Shown here one piece after another: positions 30,715-40,028 of a stretch of DNA of 59,408 nucleotides. The notes beneath the pieces were generated by a model that had not been told where the DNA came from, did not search any database, and was given only the letters and a program-made list of their open reading frames with translations. The stretch comes from Paenibacillus sp. OV219. GTDB taxonomy: Bacteria > Bacillota > Bacilli > Paenibacillales > Paenibacillaceae. The stretch lies in contig NZ_FOCJ01000017.1 in assembly GCF_900110075.1 (NCBI RefSeq), forward strand, positions 1 through 59,408, read 5' to 3'. Numbering within the stretch: position 1 is the first letter of the stretch; each line of letters opens with the position of its first letter. Both the position numbers and the translations under genes were made by a program.

Positions 30715-30795
30715 AGCGGAACAGAACAGTGCGGAACTGAGCGGAACAGCACGGAATAGCACGGAACAGCACGGAACAGCACGGAACAGCGCGGA
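30715..30795 (+). repeat. Imperfect 10-bp tandem repeat
   Basis: About eight units related to CACGGAACAG, three of them perfect at about 30760-30790 and the flanking ones degenerate (TGCGGAACTG, GCGGAACAG). Lies in gene-free DNA; reading frames across it are products of the repeat. Confidence 0.8.
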
Positions 30796-31061
30796 GTCGC
30801 ACGTGTCGCTCTAACGAACCGTACGTTCCTTATTGCAGCCCAAATCACACTTATGAAATTCTAACGAACTGTAACAAAACTAATTGGTGATTCTTCGGCG
30901 AAAGAGGCTCATATGCAGCAAATAACGTCATACCAGTTCGTTACAGCGCTAGGCTCGGCCTAAAAGGACGGATAACGATTGCTGTAGTTCGTTAGCAGGG
31001 AACGGGCATGTGATGAGCGCGGGCGACATTGTGACATCGAGACAGTCCGACATCGCGACAG
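30796..31061. other. Gene-free spacer
   Basis: No credible gene, promoter or terminator seen. It holds loose repeats of a TTCGTTA / TAACGAAC motif (for example CTAACGAACCG, CTAACGAACTG, CAGTTCGTTACAG, TAGTTCGTTAGC), possibly worn copies of another small repeat. Confidence 0.4.
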
Positions 31062-31133
31062 CCCAACAGCCCAACAGCCCAACAGCCCAACAGCCCAACA
31101 GCCCAACAGCCCAACAGCCCAACAGCCCAACAG
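31062..31133 (+). repeat. 8-bp tandem repeat, nine perfect copies
   Basis: CCCAACAG repeated nine times without error (72 bp). Since 8 is not a multiple of 3, copy-number change would shift any frame. No gene supported on either strand. A candidate variable-number locus. Confidence 0.95.
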
Positions 31134-31206
31134 TCCGCAACTTGCCAGTAGATCCAGATTGCAAGGTGCTAGTCAGCGGGCACGACCAGGAATTAGCCGA
31201 TTGGGA

Positions 31207-31397
31207 CTGAGAGTCCGATAAACGGACTCTCAGAGCGAAACTGCGGGTAATATTGGACTGAGCGTCGGATTTCCGGACTCTCAGTGTACTTAGCTGTCAG
31301 TATGGCCGTGTTTTTTGCTCTGAGAGTCCGATAAACGGACTCTCAGAGCGAAACTGCGGGTAATATTGGACTGAGCGTCGGATTTCCGGACTCTCAG
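31207..31397. repeat. Paired-palindrome array: 78-bp perfect direct repeat
   Basis: Positions 31207-31284 and 31320-31397 are identical over 78 bp (113-bp period). Each copy holds a perfect palindrome CTGAGAGTCCG-ATAAA-CGGACTCTCAG and a second, imperfect one (CTGAGCGTCGG to CTCTCAG) whose centre is 51 bp further on; the next unit's first palindrome is 62 bp after that. Same architecture as the arrays at 7.4 and 51.2 kb. No T tract follows any palindrome. Confidence 0.9.
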
Positions 31398-31441
31398 AGC
31401 GGAACTACGAAGATAACTGGCCGTCTCGTTTAATAACATGC

Positions 31442-31472
31442 AAAAAAGGCTGTACCTCAAGTAGGTACAGCC
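31442..31472 (-). terminator. Terminator for xylR (minus strand)
   Basis: GGCTGTACCT and AGGTACAGCC are perfectly complementary around CAAGT. On the minus strand the hairpin is followed by TTTTTT, and it lies about 260 bp downstream of the xylR stop. The spacer 31473-31729 shows nothing else. Confidence 0.85.
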
Positions 31473-31729
31473 CCTCGCATATTTTAACGGATGACACGGC
31501 GTTTATTTGCACCCTATAGCTCTTCTTAAAATCTAACGGTTACCAGAGAGGTTAATTGGACCAATTCGGAAGAATTCGCTGCCAAATCGCCAATTAGCAT
31601 CGCTGATATCCGTTAAAAATTCGAAAGTGCCGTTATTAGCCTAATGGCGTTCGATGCAACTGTTAGCGAGTTCGCTGAAGAAAGGTTGCACATCCTCTCT
31701 AGCCTCGCCTCCCCGCCGCACTAGCTGTC

Positions 31730-32896
31730 CTAGCTGTCCTTCATCTTCACAAGGAACGCGTCAATCGCATAGTGCGCCGCGCCGCGAACAGCGGACGTGT
31801 CCCCAAGCTCCGCATATAGAATCCGCAGCTGTCCGCGGTGATACGCAAGTGCGCGTCTGGAGACAGACTCAGTGACCGCTTCGCTGATCCAAGCTTCTGC
31901 GCGTCTCATCCGGTTGCCGATTATGACGACATTTGGATTGAAGATGTTGACGATATTGGCGATGCCGGCGCCGATCCATTCTCCGATGCCCCGGAACAAG
32001 GCGATGACATCTTCTTTGCCTTGTTCGGCTGCTTCCAACAGACTGTCCAGATCGTCGTCATAGCCTGCGTTAGCAGCCTGCTCAAGCAGCGCATTCTCCG
32101 AAGCATACAGCTCCCAGCAGCCATGGTTGCCGCAGCGGCAAGGCTTGCCGCCAGCTTCAATGGACAGATGGCCAAGCTCGCCGGAGAAGCCGGACGCGCC
32201 TTTGTACAGCTCTTTGTCCAGGATAATGCCGCTACCGATCCCGATGCCGATACTGACATAGATTTGTGTAGCAATGCCGCGGCCTGCGCCATACTTCTGC
32301 TCGCCCTGCGCGCCGGCGTTCGCTTCATTATCAATCGTCACCGGAACGCCGAACCGTTCCTCGATAAGCGTGCGCAGCGGCACATCGGACCAAGATAGAT
32401 TCGGAGCGAACAGAATCGTACCCTCATCATTGATAATGCCTGGCACGCCAATTCCGATACCTACCAATCCGTACGGGCTGGTAGGTATTGCTGTCTTGAG
32501 CCCTTCGATGCAAGCGATGAGCTGGTTAATGACTTTATCCTGTTGCTGGGTATGCAGCGGCAGCGTACGTTCGACGATGACGGTACCTTCGAGATCGGTG
32601 AGAATGCCGCGAATATAGTTGACGCCGAGATCGATTCCGATGGCGTAGCCCGCCTTGGCATGGAACAGCAGCATATTCGGCTTGCGTCCACCGCTGGATT
32701 CGCCTGGACCAATATCGACAACGAGGTGACGGTCGATCAGATCTTGAACGAGGCTCGACACCGTCGCCTTGTTCAGTCCGGTCCGCTCCGAGATTTGCGC
32801 GCGCGAAAGAGGCGCATGACGAAGCACGGCCTCCAGCACGATTGCTGTATTGATTTTTTTGACTAGCGTCAAATCCCCGGTTTTCTTAATCGCCAT
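31730..32896 (-). CDS. xylR: Xylose repressor, ROK family
   Basis: Repressor of 388 residues. The N-terminal winged HTH (about 15-75; LSRAQISERTGLNKATVSSLVQDLI) is followed by a ROK sugar-kinase-like domain (GIDLGVNYIRGILTDLEG, then GVPGIINDEGTI) with the zinc site GHLSIEAGGKPCRCGNHGCWE (about 255-275). XylR binds xylose and controls xylAB. A matching operator lies at 38615-38639 in front of xylA, 5.7 kb away, with the giant DUF11 gene in between on the same strand as xylR. Its start region (32897-32975) has a TAAAAT -10-like box, with a poor match to a CcpA site overlapping it. Confidence 0.9.
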   Translation of the reverse strand: MAIKKTGDLTLVKKINTAIVLEAVLRHAPLSRAQISERTGLNKATVSSLVQDLIDRHLVVDIGPGESSGGRKPNMLLFHAKAGYAIGIDLGVNYIRGILTDLEGTVIVERTLPLHTQQQDKVINQLIACIEGLKTAIPTSPYGLVGIGIGVPGIINDEGTILFAPNLSWSDVPLRTLIEERFGVPVTIDNEANAGAQGEQKYGAGRGIATQIYVSIGIGIGSGIILDKELYKGASGFSGELGHLSIEAGGKPCRCGNHGCWELYASENALLEQAANAGYDDDLDSLLEAAEQGKEDVIALFRGIGEWIGAGIANIVNIFNPNVVIIGNRMRRAEAWISEAVTESVSRRALAYHRGQLRILYAELGDTSAVRGAAHYAIDAFLVKMKDS

Positions 32897-32975
32897 ACTC
32901 TAACGTCCCTTCGAATCCGCCTCTTGCGATGAGTTGGAAACGATTTTACCACGAGGAAGTGGAAGTTGCATCTTT

Positions 32976-35900
32976 TTATTCCTCATCGTCGTAGACGCGG
33001 ACGGTCCATACATTGGATAGCGACGTGCCTCTGACTGTTGTTCCGTCATCTGTAAACGTGGAGCTGGCATTCGCTTGGTTATCCAGCTTGCCACCCGGCG
33101 GTTCCTCTTTCACCGTCGCTTTGAACGACACGGTTGCATGTGCGCCGGCTGCAATTGTGCCGATCGGAATACCCGCAGAACCCGGAGATGCATCAGGGAG
33201 ACGTTCGCCGTTCACCCAGACGCTGCCTGGTACGAACACGGCTTCGCTCGGCAGGGGATCACGGAGCACAACATTGGTTGCCGGATACGGGGTTGGGTTG
33301 CGGACGATCAGATTGTACGTAATGCGATCGCGGACGTTGACGGACAACGAGCTGGATGATTTCTCGATGATGAGCCCCACAACGTTGACTGTTCGACTTG
33401 CTTCAACCCGCCCCGTTTCATTCGACGAAATGACAGCGGTGTTCACGATCCGCGAGCCTGGTTGTGCATCCGCCGGAATGATAAACCATAGATACCCGAG
33501 CTCGCTTGCGCCTGGTATCAGCTCATCCAGATGGAAGGACAGACCTACTGGCTCATCGACGAGCAGGATGTTATGCAGCGTAACATTGCCTTGGTTCATA
33601 AAGAACAGACTCATACGAAGCTTCTGCCCAGGCAGTGCAATCGGTGGTAGCAGCTTCGTGAGGCTGAGCTCCGGAGCCGGGAGAACGAGAACCGAGGCGA
33701 TCGTTGTCGCTGGCGGCGTCTCGCTCGAAACCGTCGTGACGACGTTCGTCACGAACGAGTTGGCTGGCGTACCTCTAGGAACGACATAATCAGCAACCAA
33801 GGTGATGGATTCACCGATATCGAGTGATTGGATGGTTTCCGAGATATTGAGCAGCGGATCGTCCAGTCTCACATTGGTGAGAGGAGCATTAGACGTATTC
33901 GTGACGGTCGTTTTGAACGTAATGACGCCACCTGGCAGCACCTCGCTTTGCAGAGCCGTCTTGATGACTTCAACCGAGTAGAACGGCAGAATGGTCAAGT
34001 TTGTCATGGCCTCTACCGTTTCCGTCTGATCGGAGGTGCCAACGACTGTGTTGAACACCCGCGCTCCGGCTGACAGCCCAAGTGGGACCTCGAACGGAAT
34101 ATCGATCGTAAAGGAGTTCAGCGGATTCAGAAGTGTGATCGTTTCATCAAGGCCGATTAGTGCATCCGTTAAGTGAACGTTCGTTAACGGCACGTTGCCG
34201 GTATTCGTCACAATAATCATATAGTGGACCGTATCTCCCGGCAGCGCCGACGATTGGCTCTCAATCTTCTGCAGCGTCAGGGCAGGCCCTGGGGTTACGG
34301 TCACGGCTGCAACCGCCGAAGCCGGAAGCGTCTGATCAGTGGTCAATGTCACGACATTCGGAATAACGGTTCCGGCTGGCGTGCCAGGCGGTATCGTATA
34401 GTTCATCACGATTGTCCTCGATACCCCTGGAGCAATGATAGGCGCCTCAATGAACAGACCAAGGAGTTCATCCGTCATCAAGACATTCGTTAGCTCGCTG
34501 CCTGAAGTGTTGGTCGCTACAATCGTGAAAGTAACGATCTCGCCCGGCGCGGCGGTGGCCGGCGTAACGCTTTTCGCAAGAAACACACTAGCAGGCGCAC
34601 CGATGCTGATCGAAGTCGAGGCTGTTACAGGTGTTGGCACCTGATCAGCGGTCGCTGACGCGGTATTGGTCAGAATCGTGCCCGGCGGTAGGACAGGAAC
34701 GACGAACGCTACGTTCAGCACCTGGCTTGCGCCAATGGCGAGTGCAGGAATAACGGTAGCGAAGCCTAGCGTAGCATCGGTTACTGTAACGTTTGTTAAC
34801 GGTGCGTTGCCGGTATTTTGCACGGTAATCGTGTAGTTGACGACATCGCCAGGGGACGCCGTCTGCACATCGGACGTCTTCGTAATCGAAAGGCCAGGGA
34901 CTGCGTTTACAGTCACGCTAACACTAGCTTCCTGCGTCTCTCCTAATGCTTCGACAGTTACGGTGTTCGTGATGACTGTTCCGGCAGGCGTTCCGAGAGG
35001 CACGACGTACGGTACGCTGAGCGCATACAACGTGCTTGGCTGAAGCTCGTTGATCGTTTCGCTGATGCCAAGAAGCGGATCGGTAATAAGGATATCGTTC
35101 ACGATGCCGGTCGAGTCATTGGTAACCAGGATGGTGAAGAAGACCGTATCTCCCGGATTTGCCGTTAGCGTGTTGACGAGCTTCTGCACCTTGATTTCGC
35201 CTGACGGTATAGGCAATACGAGCACGCTTGAGCTTGCCTCACGGTCGCCGGTTTGCGCTGAGGTCGCCACGACGGTATTCGTGAATACTGTGCCAGGCTC
35301 GGCATCCTCCGGAATCGTAAATGGAATCAAATACGTTTGGACTTGATCTTGCAGGAGCATCGAGATAACCGTAGAGAAGCCCAAGAACGGGTCAGAAACT
35401 TGCACGTTAAAGAGAGGGGCATTACCCGTATTGCTGATTTCAATCGTAAATACGACAGTCTGCCCAGGCAGCGCCGTTGCGATATTTACTGTTTTGGTGA
35501 CAGCCATATCGAAGAACGCTTCGGTGGTCACGGAAGCATCTGCGGATACGGGCGGCGTCTGGTCGGACGAGACGGTGACTTCGTTCACGAAGACCGTACC
35601 GGCAGGCGTGTCGGCTGGAATCGTAAAGTTGGCGGTAATTATCCGGGAGTCACCGGACAGCAAGGCACTATATGTGTAATCGATCTGGAAGAAGGGATCA
35701 ACGAGATGAACGTTCGTCAACGTAACGGCGGACGTATTCGTCAGTGTTATCGTGAATATGACGGTCTCCCCGGGTAGTGCGGTGGCAGCGCTGACCGTCT
35801 TGGTCAAAGTCAAAGTCGGAGGGGTGCCGACCGTAATAAAGGCATCAGCAAACACCGGCGTCGGCGTCTCCGTCGCAACGGCGTTTGCAACGTTCTGGAC

Positions 35901-38495
35901 AATGGTGCCCGGAGGAAGCGCGGGAATAACCGAAGGGAAATCGAAAGCAAACAGTCCTCCGATGGCGATGCTTGGTATGGTCGTATCCACGCCAAGGAGC
36001 GGATCCTGTACGCGCACTTGTGTAAGTAGCGTATTGCCGGTATTGGTCACGGTAAAAGTATACGTGATCGGCGTGCCGGGAAGCCCGCTTGCCGGCGTGA
36101 CGGTTTTCTCCAAAGCAAGAGAAGGCGCTGCCCCGATAACGACCTGAACGGTTGCCGAATGCGGTTCCGTTTGGTCCGAATCGGCGCTAACCGTGTTCGT
36201 CAGGAGCGTACCCGCAGGGGTGCCGATCGGGATGGTAAACGGAATGTGATAGATTTGGGTCCCATTCTCTTGCATGACAGGGATCGTTTCGTTCAGTTGT
36301 AGAAGCGGATCGCTAATGACGACGTTCGTGATCTCGGTGTTGGATGTGTTCGTAACAACGAGGGTGAAATGGACTGTCTCGCCAGGCAGTGCGGTAGCTT
36401 GATCCACTGTCTTCTCGACCGATAAGCCGAAAACAGCTGCAACGGTCACTTCGGCATTTGCCGTGGCGGCTGGCGTCTGGTCAGTGATTACGACTGCGGT
36501 GTTAGTCAGCTTCGTGCCCGCGGGCGTCCCAAGTGGAATGACGAATGGAACGGTCGCTACATACTGACCGCCAACCGGCAGAAACGGAACCGTTACGGAG
36601 AACGACAGCTCTGGATCCGTGATCATGACGTCCGTTAATGGGATATTGCCCGTATTGGTCACGACGATCGAGTATTCAACCGTAGCGCCTGGAGGAGCTA
36701 GCTGCGTGCTTGGCGTCTTTGTGATTGTAATGAGCGGCGCTGGCGTGATGAGTACATTCGTGCTTGCCGTCTCAGTGCCAAGCGAGGACACGAGCGTTGC
36801 GGTATTGTGAATGATCGTACCTGCAGGAGTTCCCGGCGGAACGGTGTACATGCCGAAGAAAACAACCGAGGTATTCGGGTCTAGCTTCGTAATGGTTTGA
36901 TTCAATTGCAGGAGCGGGTCGGTTAATACCAGATTGAAGAGTGGTGTTGCCTGGGATTCGTTTCTGACCGTAAGGGTGTAATGGATGGTTTGTCCGGGAA
37001 TTGCTGTGGCGGTATCGGCTTCTTTGGTCAAAGAGACAGAGGGCGTTTCTGTGATGAATACCGATGCGGAATCCGTCAGCGTCACAGGCAAATTGCTAGC
37101 TGTGAGTGTTGCAGTGTTGACGAAGTTGCTCCCAATTGGAGCATTGGCAGGAATGACGAACGGCACTTCCAGAAGGACTCCACCTGAAAACGTAGGGAAC
37201 GTCATGTCGATGCCAAGTATCGGATCGACCAAGTGGACATTGGTCAGTGTGACGAATTCCGGAACATCGACGGTAAACGTGTAAACGACGGTATCTCCGT
37301 GCATCGCTTCTGTAGGCTGAACGGACTTTCGGAAAACAGCGGTAACGTCTCTGTTTTGGATCGTGATCGTAACAGAGGCGGATTGAGGAGGCGTCAGGCT
37401 GCTCTGCGCCGTTACGGTATTCAAATAACTGCTTCCCGGTAGGCCGGGCTGAATTTCGGATAGAATGGTGAACTGCATCGATTGTCCTGCCGGAAGCTCG
37501 GGGATCGTTTGTTGAAAGTTCAATAAAGGGTCTGTGACCATAATGTTCGAAAGCTTGCCGGCACCGGTGTTGATGACGGTGATGACGTAGATGAGTGGCG
37601 TCCCCGGCGGGCCTGTGACGGAGCTTCCTCCGTTGACGGTCTTCGTGAGCGAGAGCCTAGGCGTACAGAAGACTTCCGGCAAACAGCCAGTGAACGGCAC
37701 ATGATGCTCTTCGATGGAGCCGGTCGTATTCGTGAGTGAATCTGCTACGATCGTGCCGTCGATATTGCCGAAGCCAGAAGCGCTCCAAGCGGCGAACGGC
37801 GCGAGCACGGACCCTTTGATCGACAGGTTGAGGTTGAAGGCGTTCGTCGCCTGAAAGAAGTTCCACATGATGAACGCGCCGTCAGCCGCTGTGGACTGAC
37901 CGCCGTTTCTGAAGATGGCGTAGCTACCGAACCCGACGCTTGTGCCGGTGATATTGACGAGTATCGTAGAGCCGGGAGGCGCAATGATGTTAATGCCGTT
38001 CGCAGAGGAGAGGGACACGCCTGAGCCAGCGACGTTGTTCCCGTTGATCGTGAATATGTTCAGTGTTGGGCTATTCCCTTGCAGAACGATTTGTCCGAAA
38101 TTGACGAATGCGGTTCCGTTCGGGCTAAGAGTACCCCAAGAGGAAGATGCGCAAGTTAAGTATTGTTCAGCCGCAGCAAAGTCAACCGGTGCTCCGCGGA
38201 AAGGCTGACCAGAGACGCCGTTATTGTTCGTCATCGTGTACTTAATAATGGTTCCGGTCGGACTGATGACGCTGTTGCCATTGAAGTTCGTACCGCCCGT
38301 AATATTCATATTGCCGCCTACGATAAGGTCGGCTCTTGTTTGTGAGGATGTCAAGGCAACGCCAATCCCGTAGCTGTTGTAGGTCGCATTGCCGCCAACG
38401 GCTACACGTCCGCCGGAATCGACGAACGATTGCGTATGATTGCCGAACACGAACACGTTAAAATCATTTGCCACGCCTAAGTTACCACAAGCCAT
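32976..38495 (-). CDS. Giant DUF11-repeat protein with choice-of-anchor-A-like head
   Basis: Protein of 1839 residues. Residues about 1-270 resemble a choice-of-anchor A/collagen-binding-like beta domain (NLGVANDFNVFVFGNH, NITGGTNFNGNSVI, FAAWSASGFGNIDGTIVADSL). Then come about 15 tandem DUF11/TIGR01451-type beta repeats of roughly 105 residues, each opening like LSLTKTVNxATALPGxxV and holding the patterns NVxLxDPLL and IPxGTPAGT. The last repeat is divergent (NPTPYPATNVVLRDPLPSEAVFVPG). Such proteins are normally surface or spore-coat/exosporium structures, but no signal peptide, LPXTG motif or membrane anchor is visible; the C-terminus is VYDDEE. ATG start with AGGAGG upstream. It separates xylR from xylA. 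Confidence 0.88.
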   Translation of the reverse strand: MACGNLGVANDFNVFVFGNHTQSFVDSGGRVAVGGNATYNSYGIGVALTSSQTRADLIVGGNMNITGGTNFNGNSVISPTGTIIKYTMTNNNGVSGQPFRGAPVDFAAAEQYLTCASSSWGTLSPNGTAFVNFGQIVLQGNSPTLNIFTINGNNVAGSGVSLSSANGINIIAPPGSTILVNITGTSVGFGSYAIFRNGGQSTAADGAFIMWNFFQATNAFNLNLSIKGSVLAPFAAWSASGFGNIDGTIVADSLTNTTGSIEEHHVPFTGCLPEVFCTPRLSLTKTVNGGSSVTGPPGTPLIYVITVINTGAGKLSNIMVTDPLLNFQQTIPELPAGQSMQFTILSEIQPGLPGSSYLNTVTAQSSLTPPQSASVTITIQNRDVTAVFRKSVQPTEAMHGDTVVYTFTVDVPEFVTLTNVHLVDPILGIDMTFPTFSGGVLLEVPFVIPANAPIGSNFVNTATLTASNLPVTLTDSASVFITETPSVSLTKEADTATAIPGQTIHYTLTVRNESQATPLFNLVLTDPLLQLNQTITKLDPNTSVVFFGMYTVPPGTPAGTIIHNTATLVSSLGTETASTNVLITPAPLITITKTPSTQLAPPGATVEYSIVVTNTGNIPLTDVMITDPELSFSVTVPFLPVGGQYVATVPFVIPLGTPAGTKLTNTAVVITDQTPAATANAEVTVAAVFGLSVEKTVDQATALPGETVHFTLVVTNTSNTEITNVVISDPLLQLNETIPVMQENGTQIYHIPFTIPIGTPAGTLLTNTVSADSDQTEPHSATVQVVIGAAPSLALEKTVTPASGLPGTPITYTFTVTNTGNTLLTQVRVQDPLLGVDTTIPSIAIGGLFAFDFPSVIPALPPGTIVQNVANAVATETPTPVFADAFITVGTPPTLTLTKTVSAATALPGETVIFTITLTNTSAVTLTNVHLVDPFFQIDYTYSALLSGDSRIITANFTIPADTPAGTVFVNEVTVSSDQTPPVSADASVTTEAFFDMAVTKTVNIATALPGQTVVFTIEISNTGNAPLFNVQVSDPFLGFSTVISMLLQDQVQTYLIPFTIPEDAEPGTVFTNTVVATSAQTGDREASSSVLVLPIPSGEIKVQKLVNTLTANPGDTVFFTILVTNDSTGIVNDILITDPLLGISETINELQPSTLYALSVPYVVPLGTPAGTVITNTVTVEALGETQEASVSVTVNAVPGLSITKTSDVQTASPGDVVNYTITVQNTGNAPLTNVTVTDATLGFATVIPALAIGASQVLNVAFVVPVLPPGTILTNTASATADQVPTPVTASTSISIGAPASVFLAKSVTPATAAPGEIVTFTIVATNTSGSELTNVLMTDELLGLFIEAPIIAPGVSRTIVMNYTIPPGTPAGTVIPNVVTLTTDQTLPASAVAAVTVTPGPALTLQKIESQSSALPGDTVHYMIIVTNTGNVPLTNVHLTDALIGLDETITLLNPLNSFTIDIPFEVPLGLSAGARVFNTVVGTSDQTETVEAMTNLTILPFYSVEVIKTALQSEVLPGGVITFKTTVTNTSNAPLTNVRLDDPLLNISETIQSLDIGESITLVADYVVPRGTPANSFVTNVVTTVSSETPPATTIASVLVLPAPELSLTKLLPPIALPGQKLRMSLFFMNQGNVTLHNILLVDEPVGLSFHLDELIPGASELGYLWFIIPADAQPGSRIVNTAVISSNETGRVEASRTVNVVGLIIEKSSSSLSVNVRDRITYNLIVRNPTPYPATNVVLRDPLPSEAVFVPGSVWVNGERLPDASPGSAGIPIGTIAAGAHATVSFKATVKEEPPGGKLDNQANASSTFTDDGTTVRGTSLSNVWTVRVYDDEE

Positions 38496-38614
38496 TCAGA
38501 GGTTCGCCTCCTGAAGAATGCCCAGAACTTTGTCGAAAATAAACTACATACAGGGTATGCTGGCAGTCTGGAATAGGATGCTTGTATGAAAATAAAATCG
38601 GGTGAAAAAAACAC

Positions 38615-38639
38615 ACTTTGTTTAGTAGACAAACAAAGT
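38615..38639. promoter_or_regulatory. XylR operator
   Basis: ACTTTGTTT (38615-38623) and AAACAAAGT (38631-38639) form a perfect 9-bp inverted repeat with a 7-bp spacer, the same style as Bacillus xyl operators (TTTGTTT-N-AAACAAA). It overlaps the -35 box of the xylA promoter and sits between the divergent xylA and DUF11 genes, so XylR could affect both directions. Confidence 0.85.
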
Positions 38640-38655
38640 TTCTTAATGCTAGAAT
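38626..38655 (+). promoter_or_regulatory. xylAB promoter
   Basis: TAGACA (38626-38631) and TAGAAT (38650-38655) with an 18-bp spacer; the -35 box lies inside the XylR operator, so bound repressor would block polymerase. Confidence 0.7.
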
Positions 38656-38662
38656 AGGGTCA

Positions 38663-38676
38663 TAAGAACGTTTACA
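38663..38676. promoter_or_regulatory. Candidate cre (CcpA) site in xylA leader
   Basis: TAAGAACGTTTACA matches the Bacillus cre pattern TGWNANCGNTNWCA at all fixed positions except the second. Lying just downstream of the promoter, it would suit roadblock-type carbon catabolite repression. Inferred only. Confidence 0.5.
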
Positions 38677-38699
38677 TTATTTCTAGGAGGCAATCATAA

Positions 38700-40013
38700 A
38701 TGGCATATTTCAATAACATCGGCAAAATTGCATTCGAAGGCAAAGGATCGGATAATCCGCTTGCATTTAAACATTACAACCCAAGTGAAGTCGTACTTGG
38801 AAAAACAATGGAAGAGCACCTGCGCTTCGCGGTTGCTTACTGGCATACATTCACTGGTGCTGGCTCCGATCCATTCGGTGTAGGCACAGCAGTTCGCGGC
38901 TGGGATAGCGCTGACGCAATGGATCAGGCGAAGCGCCGCGTTGAAGCGAACTTCGAGTTTCTGAGCAAGATCGGCATCCCTTACTACTGCTTCCATGACC
39001 GTGACATCGCACCGGAAGGCGATACGCTGGCTGAAACGAATAAGAACCTCGACGTAATCGTCGATATGCTCGAAGAGAACATGAAAGCAACTGGCGCGAA
39101 GCTGCTCTGGAACACAGCTAACATGTTCACGAACCCGCGCTTCGTGCACGGTGCAGCAACAACTTGTAACGCAGACGTATACGCATACGTTGGCGCACAG
39201 CTGAAGAAGAGCCTTGAAGTGGGCAAACGTCTTGGCGCAGAGAACTATGTATTCTGGGGCGGCCGCGAAGGTTATGAGACGCTGCTGAACACGGATATGG
39301 CGCTTGAGCTCGACAACCTTGCTCGCCTGTTCGACATGGCGATTGCATACTCGAACGAAATCGGATTCGACGCTCAATTCCTCATCGAGCCGAAGCCAAA
39401 AGAGCCAACGAAGCATCAGTATGATTTTGACGCAGCTACAACTATTTCGTTCCTACAGAAGTATGGCTTGAAAGACAAGTTCAAGCTGAATCTTGAAGCG
39501 AACCATGCAACGCTTGCAGGCCACACATTCGAGCACGAAATCCGCGTTGCAGCAATCAACGGCATGCTCGGATCGCTTGATGCGAACCAAGGCGACCTTC
39601 TGCTCGGCTGGGATACAGATGAATTCCCAACTGACCTTTACTCGACTACACTTACAATGTTCGAAGTTCTCAAAGCAGGTGGTATCGGTCGTGGCGGCAT
39701 TAACTTCGACGCGAAAGTACGCCGTGGCTCGTTCGAAGACCAAGACTTGTTCCTGGCTCACATCGCAGGTATGGACACTTACGCTTGGGGTCTGAAAGCA
39801 GCAGCGAAGCTGATCGAAGAGAAGGTTCTCGACAACATCGTTGACAATCGTTACCGCAGCTTCCGCGACGGCATCGGCGCTGAGATCGTAGCAGGCCGCG
39901 CAACGTTGGCATCGCTTGAGCAGTACGCACTGCAAAACAACTTCATCAAGAATGAATCCGGCCGTCAAGAGCGGGTCAAATTGATGCTAAACGAAATCAT
40001 CTACAGCGTATAG
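38700..40013 (+). CDS. xylA: Xylose isomerase
   Basis: Interconverts D-xylose and D-xylulose (first step of xylose use); metal-dependent TIM barrel, cytoplasmic. The 437-residue length fits class II isomerases. Visible signatures: [27 protein letters not shown] with the catalytic His, [17 protein letters not shown], and metal-ligand regions [17 protein letters not shown] and [20 protein letters not shown] start behind TAGGAGG. First gene of xylAB, under a promoter overlapped by the XylR operator. Confidence 0.98.
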   Translation: MAYFNNIGKIAFEGKGSDNPLAFKHYNPSEVVLGKTMEEHLRFAVAYWHTFTGAGSDPFGVGTAVRGWDSADAMDQAKRRVEANFEFLSKIGIPYYCFHDRDIAPEGDTLAETNKNLDVIVDMLEENMKATGAKLLWNTANMFTNPRFVHGAATTCNADVYAYVGAQLKKSLEVGKRLGAENYVFWGGREGYETLLNTDMALELDNLARLFDMAIAYSNEIGFDAQFLIEPKPKEPTKHQYDFDAATTISFLQKYGLKDKFKLNLEANHATLAGHTFEHEIRVAAINGMLGSLDANQGDLLLGWDTDEFPTDLYSTTLTMFEVLKAGGIGRGGINFDAKVRRGSFEDQDLFLAHIAGMDTYAWGLKAAAKLIEEKVLDNIVDNRYRSFRDGIGAEIVAGRATLASLEQYALQNNFIKNESGRQERVKLMLNEIIYSV

Positions 40014-40028
40014 GAGGATCAACCCTGC

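Noticed and set aside
30949..31210. Open frames with GCWAVGLL or QQPNSPTA repeats over the 8-bp repeat
   Set aside because: Pure translation of a tandem repeat; both strands are open and there is no start signal.
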